Shown here one piece after another: positions 1-7,388 of a stretch of 15,030 nucleotides of DNA (position 1 is the stretch's first letter; each line of letters begins with the position of its first letter). The notes under the pieces are model-generated. The model did not search any database and had not been told where the DNA came from. It was given only the letters and a program-made list of their open reading frames with translations. A program made the translations under genes and the position numbers. Source of the stretch: Actinomycetes bacterium. GTDB lineage: Bacteria; Actinomycetota; Actinomycetes; Mycobacteriales; Micromonosporaceae. The stretch lies in NCBI GenBank assembly GCA_023402505.1, contig JAEYGD010000021.1:1-15030 (forward strand), read 5' to 3'.

Positions 1-1052
1 CGCACCACGTGGTGCGGGCGGCGGCGTTCGGGTCGGTGAGCCGGGCGCAGCGGGTGGCGGCGCAGCGGGTGGCGTTGGCGCACGCGGCGTCGTTGGGGAT
101 CGCGGCGGTGCACGAGTGCGGTGGGCCGGAGATCTCCGACGAGGAGGACTTCACGGGTCTGCTGGCGATCTCCGGTGCGGGGGTGCCGGAGGTGTACGGG
201 TACTGGGGTGAGCTGGGGGGTGCGGCGCGGGCGCGGGAGTTGGGCGCGGTGGGCGCTGGTGGGGATCTGTTCGCCGACGGGGCGTTGGGGGCGCGTACGG
301 CGCATGTGTCGGCGGCGTACCGCGACGGTGAGGGTTGTGGGCACGGGTACCTGACGGCGGAGCAGGTGCGTGATCATCTGTTGGACTGCGCGGCGCACGG
401 GTTGCAGGGTGGCTTCCACGCGATCGGGGACGCGGCGATCGCGACGGTGCTGGCGGGGTTCGAGGGTGCGGCGCGGCGGTTGGGCACGGATCGGGTGCGG
501 GCGGCGCGGCACCGGGTGGAGCACGCGGAGATCATGAACAAGCGGTTGATCGCCGGGTTCGTGGAGTACGGGATCGTGGCGTCGATGCAGCCGGCGTTCG
601 ACCGGTTGTGGGGTGGCGCGGGTCGGATGTACGAGTCGCGGCTGGGGTTGGACCGGTCGTTGGAGTCGAATCCGATGGGTGCGATGCACTCGGTGGGTGT
701 GGCGTTGGCGTTCGGGTCGGATTCGCCGGTGACGCCGTTGGATCCGTGGGGTTCGGTGCGGGCGGCGGTGGCGCACCACAATCCGGCGCAGCGGATGAGT
801 GTGCGGGCGGCGTTCGCGGCGCACACGCGGGGCGGGTGGCGGGCGGTGCACCTGGATGCCGAGGGGGTGTTGGCGTTGGGTGCGCCGGCGACGTTCGCGG
901 TGTGGGACACCCCGGCGGGGGTGGATCGGGGGTTGCCGGTGTTGCAGGCGGAGGACCCGGAGGCGCGGGGTCCGCTGGATCCGACGCCGTTGCCGGTGTG
1001 CCGGCGCACGGTGCTGCGCGGCGAGGTGATCTATGAGGAAGGGTCCGCGTGA
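1..1052 (+). CDS. Amidohydrolase family 3 (YtcJ-like) metal-dependent hydrolase, 5' partial
   Basis: The frame is open to the left edge (first full codon at base 3). About 350 C-terminal residues are visible of a family usually about 500-550 long, so the N-terminal beta region and the HxH metal motif lie outside the window. Counting from the GTG at 9, metal-binding signatures of the amidohydrolase barrel are visible: HAIGDAA (His137), RHRVEHAEI (His172), ASMQP, and FGSDSPV (Asp238). The segment LFADGALGARTA matches the family's KLFADG region, but the residue before LFADG is Asp86 where the family usually has Lys. Such enzymes hydrolyse C-N bonds of amides, formamides or cyclic imides in the cytoplasm; the substrate here is unknown. 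The stop overlaps the kamD start by four bases (GTGA), so it is translationally coupled to lysine 5,6-aminomutase and may act in the same amine/lactam catabolism. The family call is secure; the specific role is not. Confidence 0.85.
   Translation, partial: HHVVRAAAFGSVSRAQRVAAQRVALAHAASLGIAAVHECGGPEISDEEDFTGLLAISGAGVPEVYGYWGELGGAARARELGAVGAGGDLFADGALGARTAHVSAAYRDGEGCGHGYLTAEQVRDHLLDCAAHGLQGGFHAIGDAAIATVLAGFEGAARRLGTDRVRAARHRVEHAEIMNKRLIAGFVEYGIVASMQPAFDRLWGGAGRMYESRLGLDRSLESNPMGAMHSVGVALAFGSDSPVTPLDPWGSVRAAVAHHNPAQRMSVRAAFAAHTRGGWRAVHLDAEGVLALGAPATFAVWDTPAGVDRGLPVLQAEDPEARGPLDPTPLPVCRRTVLRGEVIYEEGSA
1035..1042 (+). promoter_or_regulatory. Shine-Dalgarno site of kamD
   Basis: GAGGAAGG lies six bases before the GTG at 1049, inside the end of the amidohydrolase gene. 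It supports the GTG that overlaps the upstream stop codon as the real start of the mutase alpha subunit. Confidence 0.7.
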
Positions 1053-2653
1053 CTGGGAAGCTTGATCTGGATCCGGCGCTGGTGGCGCGGGCGCGGGCGT
1101 TGGCGGCGCGGGCCGGGGCGCCGGTGGTGGAGTTGGCGCGTAGCCACACGACGGTGTCGGTGGAGCGGGCGGTGCTGCGGTTGGCCGGGGTGACCGGCGC
1201 GGACCCGGACGGTATTCCGTGGGTGAACCGGCTGGTGGACGCGGTGGTGGCGGACGTGGGGCTGGGGCACGGTGTGGCGGTGCCGGTGTTCGACGCGCTG
1301 CTGCGGGAGCAGATGACGGATGTGACGTTGCTGGCGCAGAAGGCGGCGGCCGGGTCGGTGCGGTTCGGGGTGCCGTCGGGGCGGGCGGCGACGGCGGCGC
1401 GGCGGGCCGCCCGCAAGGCGGTGGCGGCGGGGGTCCGGCAGGTGGATCGGCGGCGTGTCGAGCGGGAGCGGCTGGTCAGGCGGTACGGGGATCCGGCGCG
1501 GCGGCCGTGGATCTACCTGATCGTGGCGACGGGGGACATCTACGAGGACATTCCGCAGGCGCAGGCGGCGGCGCGGGCGGGGGCGGACGTGATCGCGGTG
1601 ATCCGGTCGACGGGTCAGTCGTTGTTGGACTACGTGCCGGAGGGTGCGACGCGGGAGGGTTTCGCGGGCACGTACGCGACGCAGGAGAACTTCCGGTTGA
1701 TGCGGGCGGCGTTGGATGAGTCGTCGCGGGAGTTGGGCCGGTATGTGCGGTTGACGAATTACGCGTCGGGGCTGTGCATGCCGGAGATGGCGACTCTCGC
1801 GGGTCTCGAGCGGTTGGACATGATGCTCAACGACTCGATGTACGGGATCCTGTTCCGGGACATCAATCCGATCCGGACGTTCGTGGACCAGCGGTTCTCG
1901 CGGCAGGTGCACGCGCGGGCGGGGATCATCATCAACACCGGTGAGGACAACTACCTGACCACCGCGGACGCGGTGGACGAGGCGCACACGGTGACGGTGT
2001 CGCAGCTGCTCAACGAGTATTTCGCGCACGAGGCGGGGTTGGCGGACTGGCAGTTGGGGTTGGGGCACGCGTTCGAGATCAACCCGGATGTGCCGGAGTC
2101 GTTGCGGTTGGAGTTGGCGCACGCGTTGTTGGCGCGGGAGTTGTTCCCGGACGCGCCGTTGAAGTGGATGCCGCCGACGAAGCACATGACCGGTGACGTG
2201 TTCCGGGGGAACCTGCTCGACGGGTTCTTCAACCTGGTGGGTGCCATGACGGGGCAGGGGATCCTGCTGGTCGGGATGATGACCGAGGCGGTGGTGACGC
2301 CGTGGTTGTCGGATCGGGACATCGCGCTGCAGAACGTGCGGTACGTGCTGGGCGCGGCGGGCGGGTTGCACGAGGACTTCGTGCCGGCGCCGGGCGGGTT
2401 CGTCCAGCAGCGCGCGAACCGGGTGCTGGCCGAGGCGGTGGAGCTGCTGGAGCGGATCGGGGAGCAGTCGTTGTTGACGGCGATCGCCGAGGGCACGTTC
2501 GGGATCATGAAGCGGCCGGCGGACCGGGGCAAGGGCCTGTCGGGGGTGGCGCGGCACGAGGCCGACTACTACAACCCGGCGACGGAGATCCTGGAACAGC
2601 CGGCAGTGGGCGGGCGGGTTCCGCAGGCGCGGCCCGAGGGGGTCCGGTCATGA
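1049..2653 (+). CDS. kamD: Lysine 5,6-aminomutase alpha subunit
   Basis: 534 residues, close to the size of clostridial KamD (just over 500). The family supplies the TIM-barrel catalytic subunit that binds PLP-substrate and, with KamE, shifts the terminal amino group of D-lysine or L-beta-lysine by an adenosylcobalamin radical mechanism. Visible family-like blocks include WIYLIVATGDIYEDIPQAQ (about residue 154), RSTGQSLLDYVPEGAT (about 186), TNYASGLCMPEMA, MLNDSMYGILFRDINP, and KWMPPTKHMTGD. The alternative, ornithine 4,5-aminomutase, is unlikely: its large subunit OraE is about 730 residues and carries the cobalamin domain itself, whereas here that domain is on the separate next gene. The GTG start at 1049 overlaps the upstream stop and has a good ribosome site; the end overlaps kamE by four bases. 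Leu TTG, Ala GCG and Val GTG codons are unusually frequent. Confidence 0.93.
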   Translation: MTGKLDLDPALVARARALAARAGAPVVELARSHTTVSVERAVLRLAGVTGADPDGIPWVNRLVDAVVADVGLGHGVAVPVFDALLREQMTDVTLLAQKAAAGSVRFGVPSGRAATAARRAARKAVAAGVRQVDRRRVERERLVRRYGDPARRPWIYLIVATGDIYEDIPQAQAAARAGADVIAVIRSTGQSLLDYVPEGATREGFAGTYATQENFRLMRAALDESSRELGRYVRLTNYASGLCMPEMATLAGLERLDMMLNDSMYGILFRDINPIRTFVDQRFSRQVHARAGIIINTGEDNYLTTADAVDEAHTVTVSQLLNEYFAHEAGLADWQLGLGHAFEINPDVPESLRLELAHALLARELFPDAPLKWMPPTKHMTGDVFRGNLLDGFFNLVGAMTGQGILLVGMMTEAVVTPWLSDRDIALQNVRYVLGAAGGLHEDFVPAPGGFVQQRANRVLAEAVELLERIGEQSLLTAIAEGTFGIMKRPADRGKGLSGVARHEADYYNPATEILEQPAVGGRVPQARPEGVRS

Positions 2654-3402
2654 CGGAGAAGACGATCGTCCGGCCGTACGGGGACACGACCGGTGACGGC
2701 ATGGTGCAGGTGTCGTTCACGTTGCCGGTGCCGCACGACAAGCGGGCCGAGGGTGCGGCGGTGCAGTTGGCGCAGAAGATGGGTCTGGACCCGGCGATGC
2801 TGGTGCACGCCAAGCCGATCGGTGACGGGTTCACGTTCTTCGTGGTGTACGGGCGGGTGAACCATCTGGTGGACCTGTCGGCGGTGCAGGTGGTGGAGCG
2901 GGACTTTCCGTTGCTGTCGGCGAAGGAGGTCAACGCGGTCGTCAAGCGGAAGCTGCGGCGGAAGCTGTCGGTGGTGGGCGCGTGCATCGGTACGGACGCG
3001 CACACCGTGGGCATCGACGCGATCCTCAACGTCAAGGGCATCGCGGGGGAGAAGGGCCTGGAGTACTACCGCGAGTTGAAGGTCACCAACCTGGGTGCGC
3101 AGGTGAGTGTGCCGGAGCTGGTGGAGGCGGCCCGGGTGGAGCGGGCCGACGCGGTGCTGGTGTCGCAGGTGGTCACGCAGCGGGATGCGCATCTGCACAA
3201 CACGCGGGAGATGTCGGCGGCGTTCCGGGAGGCGATGCCGGCGGGGCGGCGGCCGCTGCTGATCGTGGGTGGGCCGCGGTTCGACGAGACGATGGCCGGC
3301 GAGTTGGGCGTGGACCGGATCTTCGGGCGGGGCACCACCCCGGGTGAGGTGGCGTCGTACCTGGTGTACGCGTTGATCGAGAACAGGAAGGCGACGGTAT
3401 GA
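2650..3402 (+). CDS. kamE: Lysine 5,6-aminomutase beta subunit (cobalamin and PLP-lysine subunit)
   Basis: 250 residues. The N-terminal part (1-100) is the dimerisation/PLP-associated region; residues about 105-245 form the B12-binding Rossmann domain. The base-off/His-on cobalamin motif DxHxxG is seen as DAHTVG, with His118 as the expected cobalt ligand. Eleven residues later Lys129 (in NVKG) sits where the clostridial enzyme has its PLP Schiff-base lysine (His133/Lys144 in that numbering), so both cofactor residues are intact. Further signatures are VLVSQVVTQRDAHLHN and LLIVGGPRFD. The ATG at 2650 is preferred over any upstream start because it follows GAGGGGG (2636-2642) at seven bases, overlaps the kamD stop (ATGA) and begins where the known family begins. 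It forms the alpha2beta2 mutase with KamD. Confidence 0.94.
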   Translation: MTEKTIVRPYGDTTGDGMVQVSFTLPVPHDKRAEGAAVQLAQKMGLDPAMLVHAKPIGDGFTFFVVYGRVNHLVDLSAVQVVERDFPLLSAKEVNAVVKRKLRRKLSVVGACIGTDAHTVGIDAILNVKGIAGEKGLEYYRELKVTNLGAQVSVPELVEAARVERADAVLVSQVVTQRDAHLHNTREMSAAFREAMPAGRRPLLIVGGPRFDETMAGELGVDRIFGRGTTPGEVASYLVYALIENRKATV

Positions 3403-3791
3403 GCGACCCTCGGCTCGGGGTGACGGTGACGCACCGGCGGTACGTGCCCTACTCGCACGCCCACTACGCGGGGAACCTGGTCGACGGGGCGTACGCGTTG
3501 GGTCTGTTCGGGGACGTCGCGACGGAGGTGTGCATCCGCACCGACGGCGACGAGGGCCTGTTCGCGTCGTATTCGGACGTGCAGTTCAAGGCGCCGATGA
3601 AGGCCGGGGACGTGCTGGAGGTGACCGCCACGGTGACCCGGGTGGGCACCCGCAGCCGCACCATCGACTTCGCGGTGCGCGTGGTGTGCCGGGGCCGCCC
3701 CGACAAGGGCGAGTCCGCCGCCGAGGTGTGTGATCCGCCGATCGTGGCGGTGACCGCGACCGGCACGGTGGTCGTGCCGCCGGCGGCGTGA
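3399..3791 (+). CDS. kal: 3-Aminobutyryl-CoA ammonia-lyase, hotdog fold
   Basis: 130 residues, one hotdog domain, the usual size for Kal. The pattern HAHYAGNLVDGAYALGLFGD near residue 20, followed by DGDEGLF and then QFKAPMKAGDVLEV, is the arrangement seen in Kal proteins of lysine-fermenting bacteria. Kal removes ammonia from L-3-aminobutyryl-CoA to give crotonyl-CoA, the late step of the 3,5-diaminohexanoate branch that starts with KamDE. The start at 3399 overlaps the kamE stop (ATGA) and has AGGAAGG at 3385-3391. Generic hotdog thioesterase is the alternative, but the direct coupling to kamDE favours Kal. Confidence 0.85.
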   Translation: MSDPRLGVTVTHRRYVPYSHAHYAGNLVDGAYALGLFGDVATEVCIRTDGDEGLFASYSDVQFKAPMKAGDVLEVTATVTRVGTRSRTIDFAVRVVCRGRPDKGESAAEVCDPPIVAVTATGTVVVPPAA

Positions 3792-5137
3792 ACGTCGCGG
3801 TCTGCGCGGACGTCGGTTCCACGTACACGAAGGTGGCGGTGGTCGACCTCGACGGCGCCGGTCTGGTCGCGGCGGCGGCCGCACCGACCACGGTGGGCAG
3901 TGACGTGTTGCGCGGCCTGGACGCGGCGGTCGCGGCGGCGACGGCCGGTCTGCCGGTGCGGGACGTGCCGTGGTACGTGTGCTCGTCGGCCGGTGGTGGG
4001 CTGCGGTTGGCGGTGGTCGGCTACGAGCAGCTGGTGACGGCGCAGGCCGGCCGGCGGGTGGGGTTGTCGGCGGGGGCGAACGTGGTGCACGTCGCGGCCG
4101 GCCGGTTGGGCGCGGCGGACCTGGCGGCGTTGCGGGCGGCGCGTCCCGACGTGGTGCTGCTGGTCGGCGGCACCGACGGCGGGGACGCCGAGACGTTGAC
4201 GCACAACGCGACGCGGCTGGCGAGGGCCCGCTGGCGGGTGCCGGTGGTCCTGGCGGGCAACGTCGAGGTCCGTGCGGACCTGCACGGGCTGCTCGCGTCG
4301 GCGGGGGTGCCGGTGAGTGTGGCCGACAACGTGCTGCCCCGCATCGGGGTGTTGGCGCCGGGTTCGGCGCGGGCGGCGATCCGGGAGGTGTTCCTGCGGC
4401 ACGTCATCGGCGGTAAGCGGCTGTCGCGGGGCCCGCGGTTCGGGCGGCTGGTGCGGGCGGCCACCCCGGACGCGGTGTTGACCGGTGTGGAGGTGCTGGC
4501 CGACGCTGTCGGCGGGGACCTGGCGGTGGTCGATGTGGGTGGCGCGACCACCGACGTGTACTCGGTGTTGACGCCCGACGAGCGGGAGACCGGGCCGGGC
4601 CGGGAGGTCGCCGGCAGCCTGTGGCGGGCCCGTACCGTCGAGGGGGACCTGGGTATGCGGTGGAGCGCGCCGGGGGTGGTGCGGGCGGCCGTCGAGGAGC
4701 GGCTGCTGGACCCGGGTGACGTGGAGGACCTGGCGGCGGCGGGGCGGGCGCGCGCCGCCGACCCGGGTTGGTTGCCCGGTGACGCGGCGGGGCGGGCGGT
4801 TGACGCGCGGATCGCGGCCCTGGCGGCGACGGTGGCGTTGCGCCGGCACGCCCGCGGCGCGGCCACGGGTGAACGGGCCGGCCGGGACCTGCGCGACGTC
4901 AAGCTGCTCGTCGGTTCCGGTGGGGTGCTGCGGCACGCCGCGTCCGGGGACGCCGCGGCGGTGCTGGGCACGGTGCTCGCCGATCACGCCGGCGGGTGGC
5001 CGCTGCCGCGTGCCGCCCGGCCGGTCGTCGACGTCGACTACGTGCTGGCCGCGGTCGGGCTTCTGGCGGCCGAGCATCCGCGGGCGGCGCGTGGTCTGGC
5101 GTTGCGGGTGGCTGCCGGCGGTGACCGGGAACCGTGA
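3788..5137 (+). CDS. MutL/GlmL-family ASKHA ATPase, likely aminomutase chaperone or reactivase
   Basis: 449 residues. An actin/Hsp70-type nucleotide fold is shown by the phosphate-1 loop ADVGSTYTK (Asp8, Thr12, Lys15) and the phosphate-2 loop VVDVGGATTDVYSV (Asp249, Gly251-252, Asp256), with LLVGGTDGGD near 125-133. The family (MutL/GlmL next to glutamate mutase; KamB-type proteins next to lysine mutase) is associated with maintaining B12-dependent mutases, probably by releasing damaged cobalamin at the cost of ATP. That role is inferred here from the neighbouring kamDE. The GTG start overlaps the kal stop (GTGA) and has no convincing Shine-Dalgarno, so translation probably depends on ribosomes finishing kal. 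It is not the DNA mismatch-repair MutL. Confidence 0.85.
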   Translation: MNVAVCADVGSTYTKVAVVDLDGAGLVAAAAAPTTVGSDVLRGLDAAVAAATAGLPVRDVPWYVCSSAGGGLRLAVVGYEQLVTAQAGRRVGLSAGANVVHVAAGRLGAADLAALRAARPDVVLLVGGTDGGDAETLTHNATRLARARWRVPVVLAGNVEVRADLHGLLASAGVPVSVADNVLPRIGVLAPGSARAAIREVFLRHVIGGKRLSRGPRFGRLVRAATPDAVLTGVEVLADAVGGDLAVVDVGGATTDVYSVLTPDERETGPGREVAGSLWRARTVEGDLGMRWSAPGVVRAAVEERLLDPGDVEDLAAAGRARAADPGWLPGDAAGRAVDARIAALAATVALRRHARGAATGERAGRDLRDVKLLVGSGGVLRHAASGDAAAVLGTVLADHAGGWPLPRAARPVVDVDYVLAAVGLLAAEHPRAARGLALRVAAGGDREP

Positions 5138-5239
5138 CGCGAGGCGGGCCGGGCGGGGTGGATCGCCACCGAACGCCACCGGACCGGGACTCGCCGAGGC
5201 GACACGCCGATGTGGGCGGTGCGACTCGTCGGGGGTGGG

Positions 5240-5270
5240 TTGACAGCGCCCCGGGGGGAGCACGTACCGT
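5240..5270 (+). promoter_or_regulatory. Candidate housekeeping (HrdB-type) promoter
   Basis: TTGACA at 5240-5245 is a perfect -35 match. TACCGT at 5265-5270 fits the actinobacterial TAnnnT -10; the spacing of 19 is one or two bases above optimum. It lies about 100 bases after the end of the kam operon and reads into a region without a coding frame. Confidence 0.45.
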
Positions 5271-5276
5271 CTTTGA

Positions 5277-5571
5277 GTCCTACTACGGGAAGCGGCTGTT
5301 GTTCGCTTCGTCCCTTCGTCCGCTGGCCGAGCGACTCGAACGTGTGGTCGCGGCGGCCAGGTCCAGCGGGCGGGGGTCGGCGGGGCGGCGCGAACCGGCC
5401 GCGGTTACCGGTGTCGGGCAGGGTGAGGGGCACGGCCAGTAGACAACGGCCAGGCGGGGGCAGCCAGCCCAGCGTCGGGTCGGTCCGAAGGTCGGCGCGC
5501 CGCATCCTCGCCCCACCGGCCGGGAAGGGCCTGGGAGCATCGGGGCGCGGCGTCAGCCGCGCCCCGATTTT
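5277..5571 (+). ncRNA. Candidate non-coding RNA between promoter and terminator
   Basis: The interval is defined only by the upstream TTGACA/TACCGT pair and the downstream perfect terminator, which would give a transcript of about 295 bases. Internal complementarities are visible: AACCG/CGGTT at 5393-5406, GGCC-flanked arms around 5314-5370, and the final 13-bp stem. No known class was recognised. RNase P RNA, tmRNA, SRP RNA and cobalamin riboswitch landmarks were looked for and not found. It could instead be an untranslated leader or simply spacer followed by the kam operon terminator. Confidence 0.3.
5539..5571 (+). terminator. Strong intrinsic terminator
   Basis: A perfect 13-bp GC-rich stem (5539-5551 paired with 5556-5568) closes a GTCA tetraloop and runs straight into TTTT (5568-5571). 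It terminates + strand transcription, either from the candidate RNA promoter at 5240 or from read-through of the kam operon. Confidence 0.85.
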
Positions 5572-5686
5572 CGTTCGTGTGGACGCGTCCGTCCCCTTTT
5601 CCCGCCGGTCGTCCGCCGGCGCTGGTCTTCCGAGCTGCCACCCCCGCCCGGGGGTCGGCGGACGGGGCGACGCGGGCGCGGGCGGG

Positions 5687-5714
5687 TAGCCTTCACCCTC
5701 GTGATCGAGGGTGA
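5687..5714 (+). promoter_or_regulatory. -10-like element and hairpin at the lnt start
   Basis: TAGCCT (5687-5692, TAnnnT type) lies eight bases before the GTG at 5701, the geometry expected for a leaderless transcript. A perfect 9-bp inverted repeat (5693-5701 with 5706-5714, loop TGAT) spans the same GTG, and its 3' arm contains GAGGGTGA, which could act as ribosome site for the alternative GTG at 5722. No -35 match was seen. Confidence 0.35.
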
Positions 5715-7332
5715 GGTGGCGGTGACGACCGTGGACAGCAGCAGCCCGGCGCCGGCCCGGCCGCGTCCGCTGCCGCTGCCGGTCGCCGTGGTGGCGGCGC
5801 TCGCCGGGGGCGCGGCGATGCTGGTCGCGTTCCCGCCGTACGGGGTGTGGCCGCTGGCCCCGGTCGGGGTGGCCCTGTTGGCCGCGGCGGCGCACCGGCG
5901 GCGGCTGCGCGCCGGCGCCGGCCTGGGGTTCCTCGCCGGGGTGGCGCTGTTCGCCCCGATGCTGAGCTGGACCAACCTGCACACCGGCTACCTGCCGTGG
6001 GTGCTGCTGTCGCTGCTGCAGGCCGGCTACCTGGCGCTGCTCGGTGCCGCCACCGCCTGGGTGTCGCCCCTGGCCGACCGGGCCCGCTGGGCGTGGCCCG
6101 CGCTGACCGGGGTGCTGTGGGTGGCGCAGGAGGCGCTGCGGGACCGCACCCCGTTCGGTGGGTTCCCGTGGGGGCGGCTGGCGTTCAGCCAGGACGACTC
6201 GCCGCTGCTGCGGCTGGCCGCGGCGGGCGGGGCTCCGCTGGTGACCTTCGCGGTCGCGGTGACCGGCGGGTTCCTGGTGGCCGCCGCCTGGGGCGGCTAC
6301 GAGGCGCGTCGCCGTGGCGGCGGGTGGGCGCCGGTGGCGGGGCTGAGCGCCGCCGCGCTGGCCGTGCCGGCCGTCGGGCTGCTCGTGCCGGTGGGCCCGG
6401 CCGGGGGCGGGGACGCGGTGACCGTGGCGATCGTGCAGGGCAACGTGCCGCGCCTCGGGCTGGACTTCAACGCCCAGCGGCAGGCCGTGCTCAACAACCA
6501 CGTCGACGCCACCGTCGAGCTGGCCGCGCAGGTCGCCGCCGGTGCCCGGCCCCGACCCGATGTGGTGGTGTGGCCGGAGAACTCCAGCGACATCGACCCG
6601 CTGCGCGACGCCGCCGCCGGCGGGCGCATCCAGAGCGCCGCCGACGCGATCGGCGCGCCGATCCTCGTCGGGGCGGTGCTGCGCGGCCCCGGCCCGGGGC
6701 AGGTGCGCAACGCGGGGCTGCTGTGGCGGCCGGGAAGTGGCCCCGACCTGGACCAGCTGTACACGAAGCGGCATCCGGTGCCGTTCGCCGAGTACGTGCC
6801 GCTTCGGGACGTGGCGCGCATGGTCAGCAAACAGGTCGACCGGGTGCGGGCCGACTTCGTGCCCGGCACGACCCCGGGGGTGCTGCGCGCCGGCCCGGCT
6901 GTGCTGGGCGATGTCATCTGCTTCGAGGTCGCCTACGACGAGGTGGTCCGCGACACCGTCACCGGCGGCGCGCAGCTGCTGGTGGTGCAGACCAACAACG
7001 CCACCTTCGACGTGGCCGAGGCACGCCAGCAGTTGGCCATGGTGCGGCTGCGGGCGGTCGAGCACGGCCGGCCGGCGCTGATGGCCTCCACGGTCGGTGT
7101 ATCCGGGTTCGTCTCCCCGCACGGGCGGGTAAGCGACGCCACCGGGTTCAACACCCGCGCGGTCGTGGTGCGGCAGCTGGACCTCGCCGACGGGCGCACG
7201 CTCGCCACCCGGGTCGGGCTGTGGCCGGAGGTGGCGCTGACCGTCCTGGCGGTGGCGGCGCTCGTGGTCGCCGCGCCGCGGCGCCCGCGGGACCGCGCGG
7301 CGGCCCCACGGACGGCCACCACGGCCGTCTGA
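5701..7332 (+). CDS. lnt: Apolipoprotein N-acyltransferase
   Basis: 543 residues from GTG 5701; starts at 5716 or 5722 are also possible. The N-terminal half has about six hydrophobic membrane segments (roughly residues 25-230). Residues about 240-500 form a nitrilase (carbon-nitrogen hydrolase) domain on the outer face of the membrane, and a last hydrophobic helix lies near 510-530. The catalytic triad is visible: Glu293 in VVWPENSS, Lys356 in LYTKRHPVPFAEYVP, and Cys407 in GDVICFEVAYDE. Lnt transfers a fatty acyl group from phospholipid to the N-terminal cysteine of diacylglyceryl-lipoproteins. ppm1 follows 56 bases downstream, the usual actinobacterial pairing; in M. tuberculosis the two activities are fused in one polypeptide. 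Confidence 0.93.
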   Translation: MIEGEVAVTTVDSSSPAPARPRPLPLPVAVVAALAGGAAMLVAFPPYGVWPLAPVGVALLAAAAHRRRLRAGAGLGFLAGVALFAPMLSWTNLHTGYLPWVLLSLLQAGYLALLGAATAWVSPLADRARWAWPALTGVLWVAQEALRDRTPFGGFPWGRLAFSQDDSPLLRLAAAGGAPLVTFAVAVTGGFLVAAAWGGYEARRRGGGWAPVAGLSAAALAVPAVGLLVPVGPAGGGDAVTVAIVQGNVPRLGLDFNAQRQAVLNNHVDATVELAAQVAAGARPRPDVVVWPENSSDIDPLRDAAAGGRIQSAADAIGAPILVGAVLRGPGPGQVRNAGLLWRPGSGPDLDQLYTKRHPVPFAEYVPLRDVARMVSKQVDRVRADFVPGTTPGVLRAGPAVLGDVICFEVAYDEVVRDTVTGGAQLLVVQTNNATFDVAEARQQLAMVRLRAVEHGRPALMASTVGVSGFVSPHGRVSDATGFNTRAVVVRQLDLADGRTLATRVGLWPEVALTVLAVAALVVAAPRRPRDRAAAPRTATTAV

Positions 7333-7388
7333 CCGGCGGCCCGCGCGGGCCCGGTGACGGCCGGTACGCCGGCGGAGGGGGAGACGAG

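Larger units (their letters stand above)
5138..5700. other. Long intergenic region between the kam operon and lnt
   Basis: About 560 bases with no convincing protein gene. Frames open across it are Arg/Gly/Pro-rich, lack a credible start with a ribosome site, and run through a strong terminator. It contains a promoter-like pair (5240-5270), several short inverted repeats such as AACCG/CGGTT (5393-5406), a CGGCCAG direct repeat (5433 and 5447), a strong terminator (5539-5571), and a -10-like element plus hairpin at the lnt start. Confidence 0.7.

Noticed and set aside
2302..2649. Upstream extension of the kamE frame
   Set aside because: The extension is Gly/Ala/Arg shadow of kamD; the ATG at 2650 has a ribosome site and the family N-terminus.
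3464..5263. Minus-strand open frame opposite kal and the MutL-type gene
   Set aside because: Mirror frame of high-GC coding DNA; the + strand genes carry intact catalytic motifs.
5134..5442. Plus-strand frame with a plausible-looking stretch (YYGKRLLFASSLRPLAERLE)
   Set aside because: No start codon with a ribosome site near that stretch, it straddles the promoter-like element, and the rest is Arg/Gly-rich; kept only as part of the ncRNA interval.
5430..5460. Resemblance to a cobalamin-riboswitch B12 box (GGCCAGTAGAC)
   Set aside because: The other landmarks of the class (the GCCACTG and GGTGCGA-type segments) are absent, and it lies downstream, not upstream, of the B12-dependent genes.
5515..5545. 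SRP-RNA-like GGGAAGGGCCTGGGAGCA
   Set aside because: The order and spacing do not match the conserved SRP helix-8 tip; it is probably a simple GGCC hairpin next to the terminator.
5038..7122. Long minus-strand open frame of 694 codons opposite the kam operon end, lnt and the gap
   Set aside because: Composition is Arg/His/Pro/Gln-rich shadow of G/C-rich codons, it overlaps the clearly real lnt and a terminator, and it has no family motifs.
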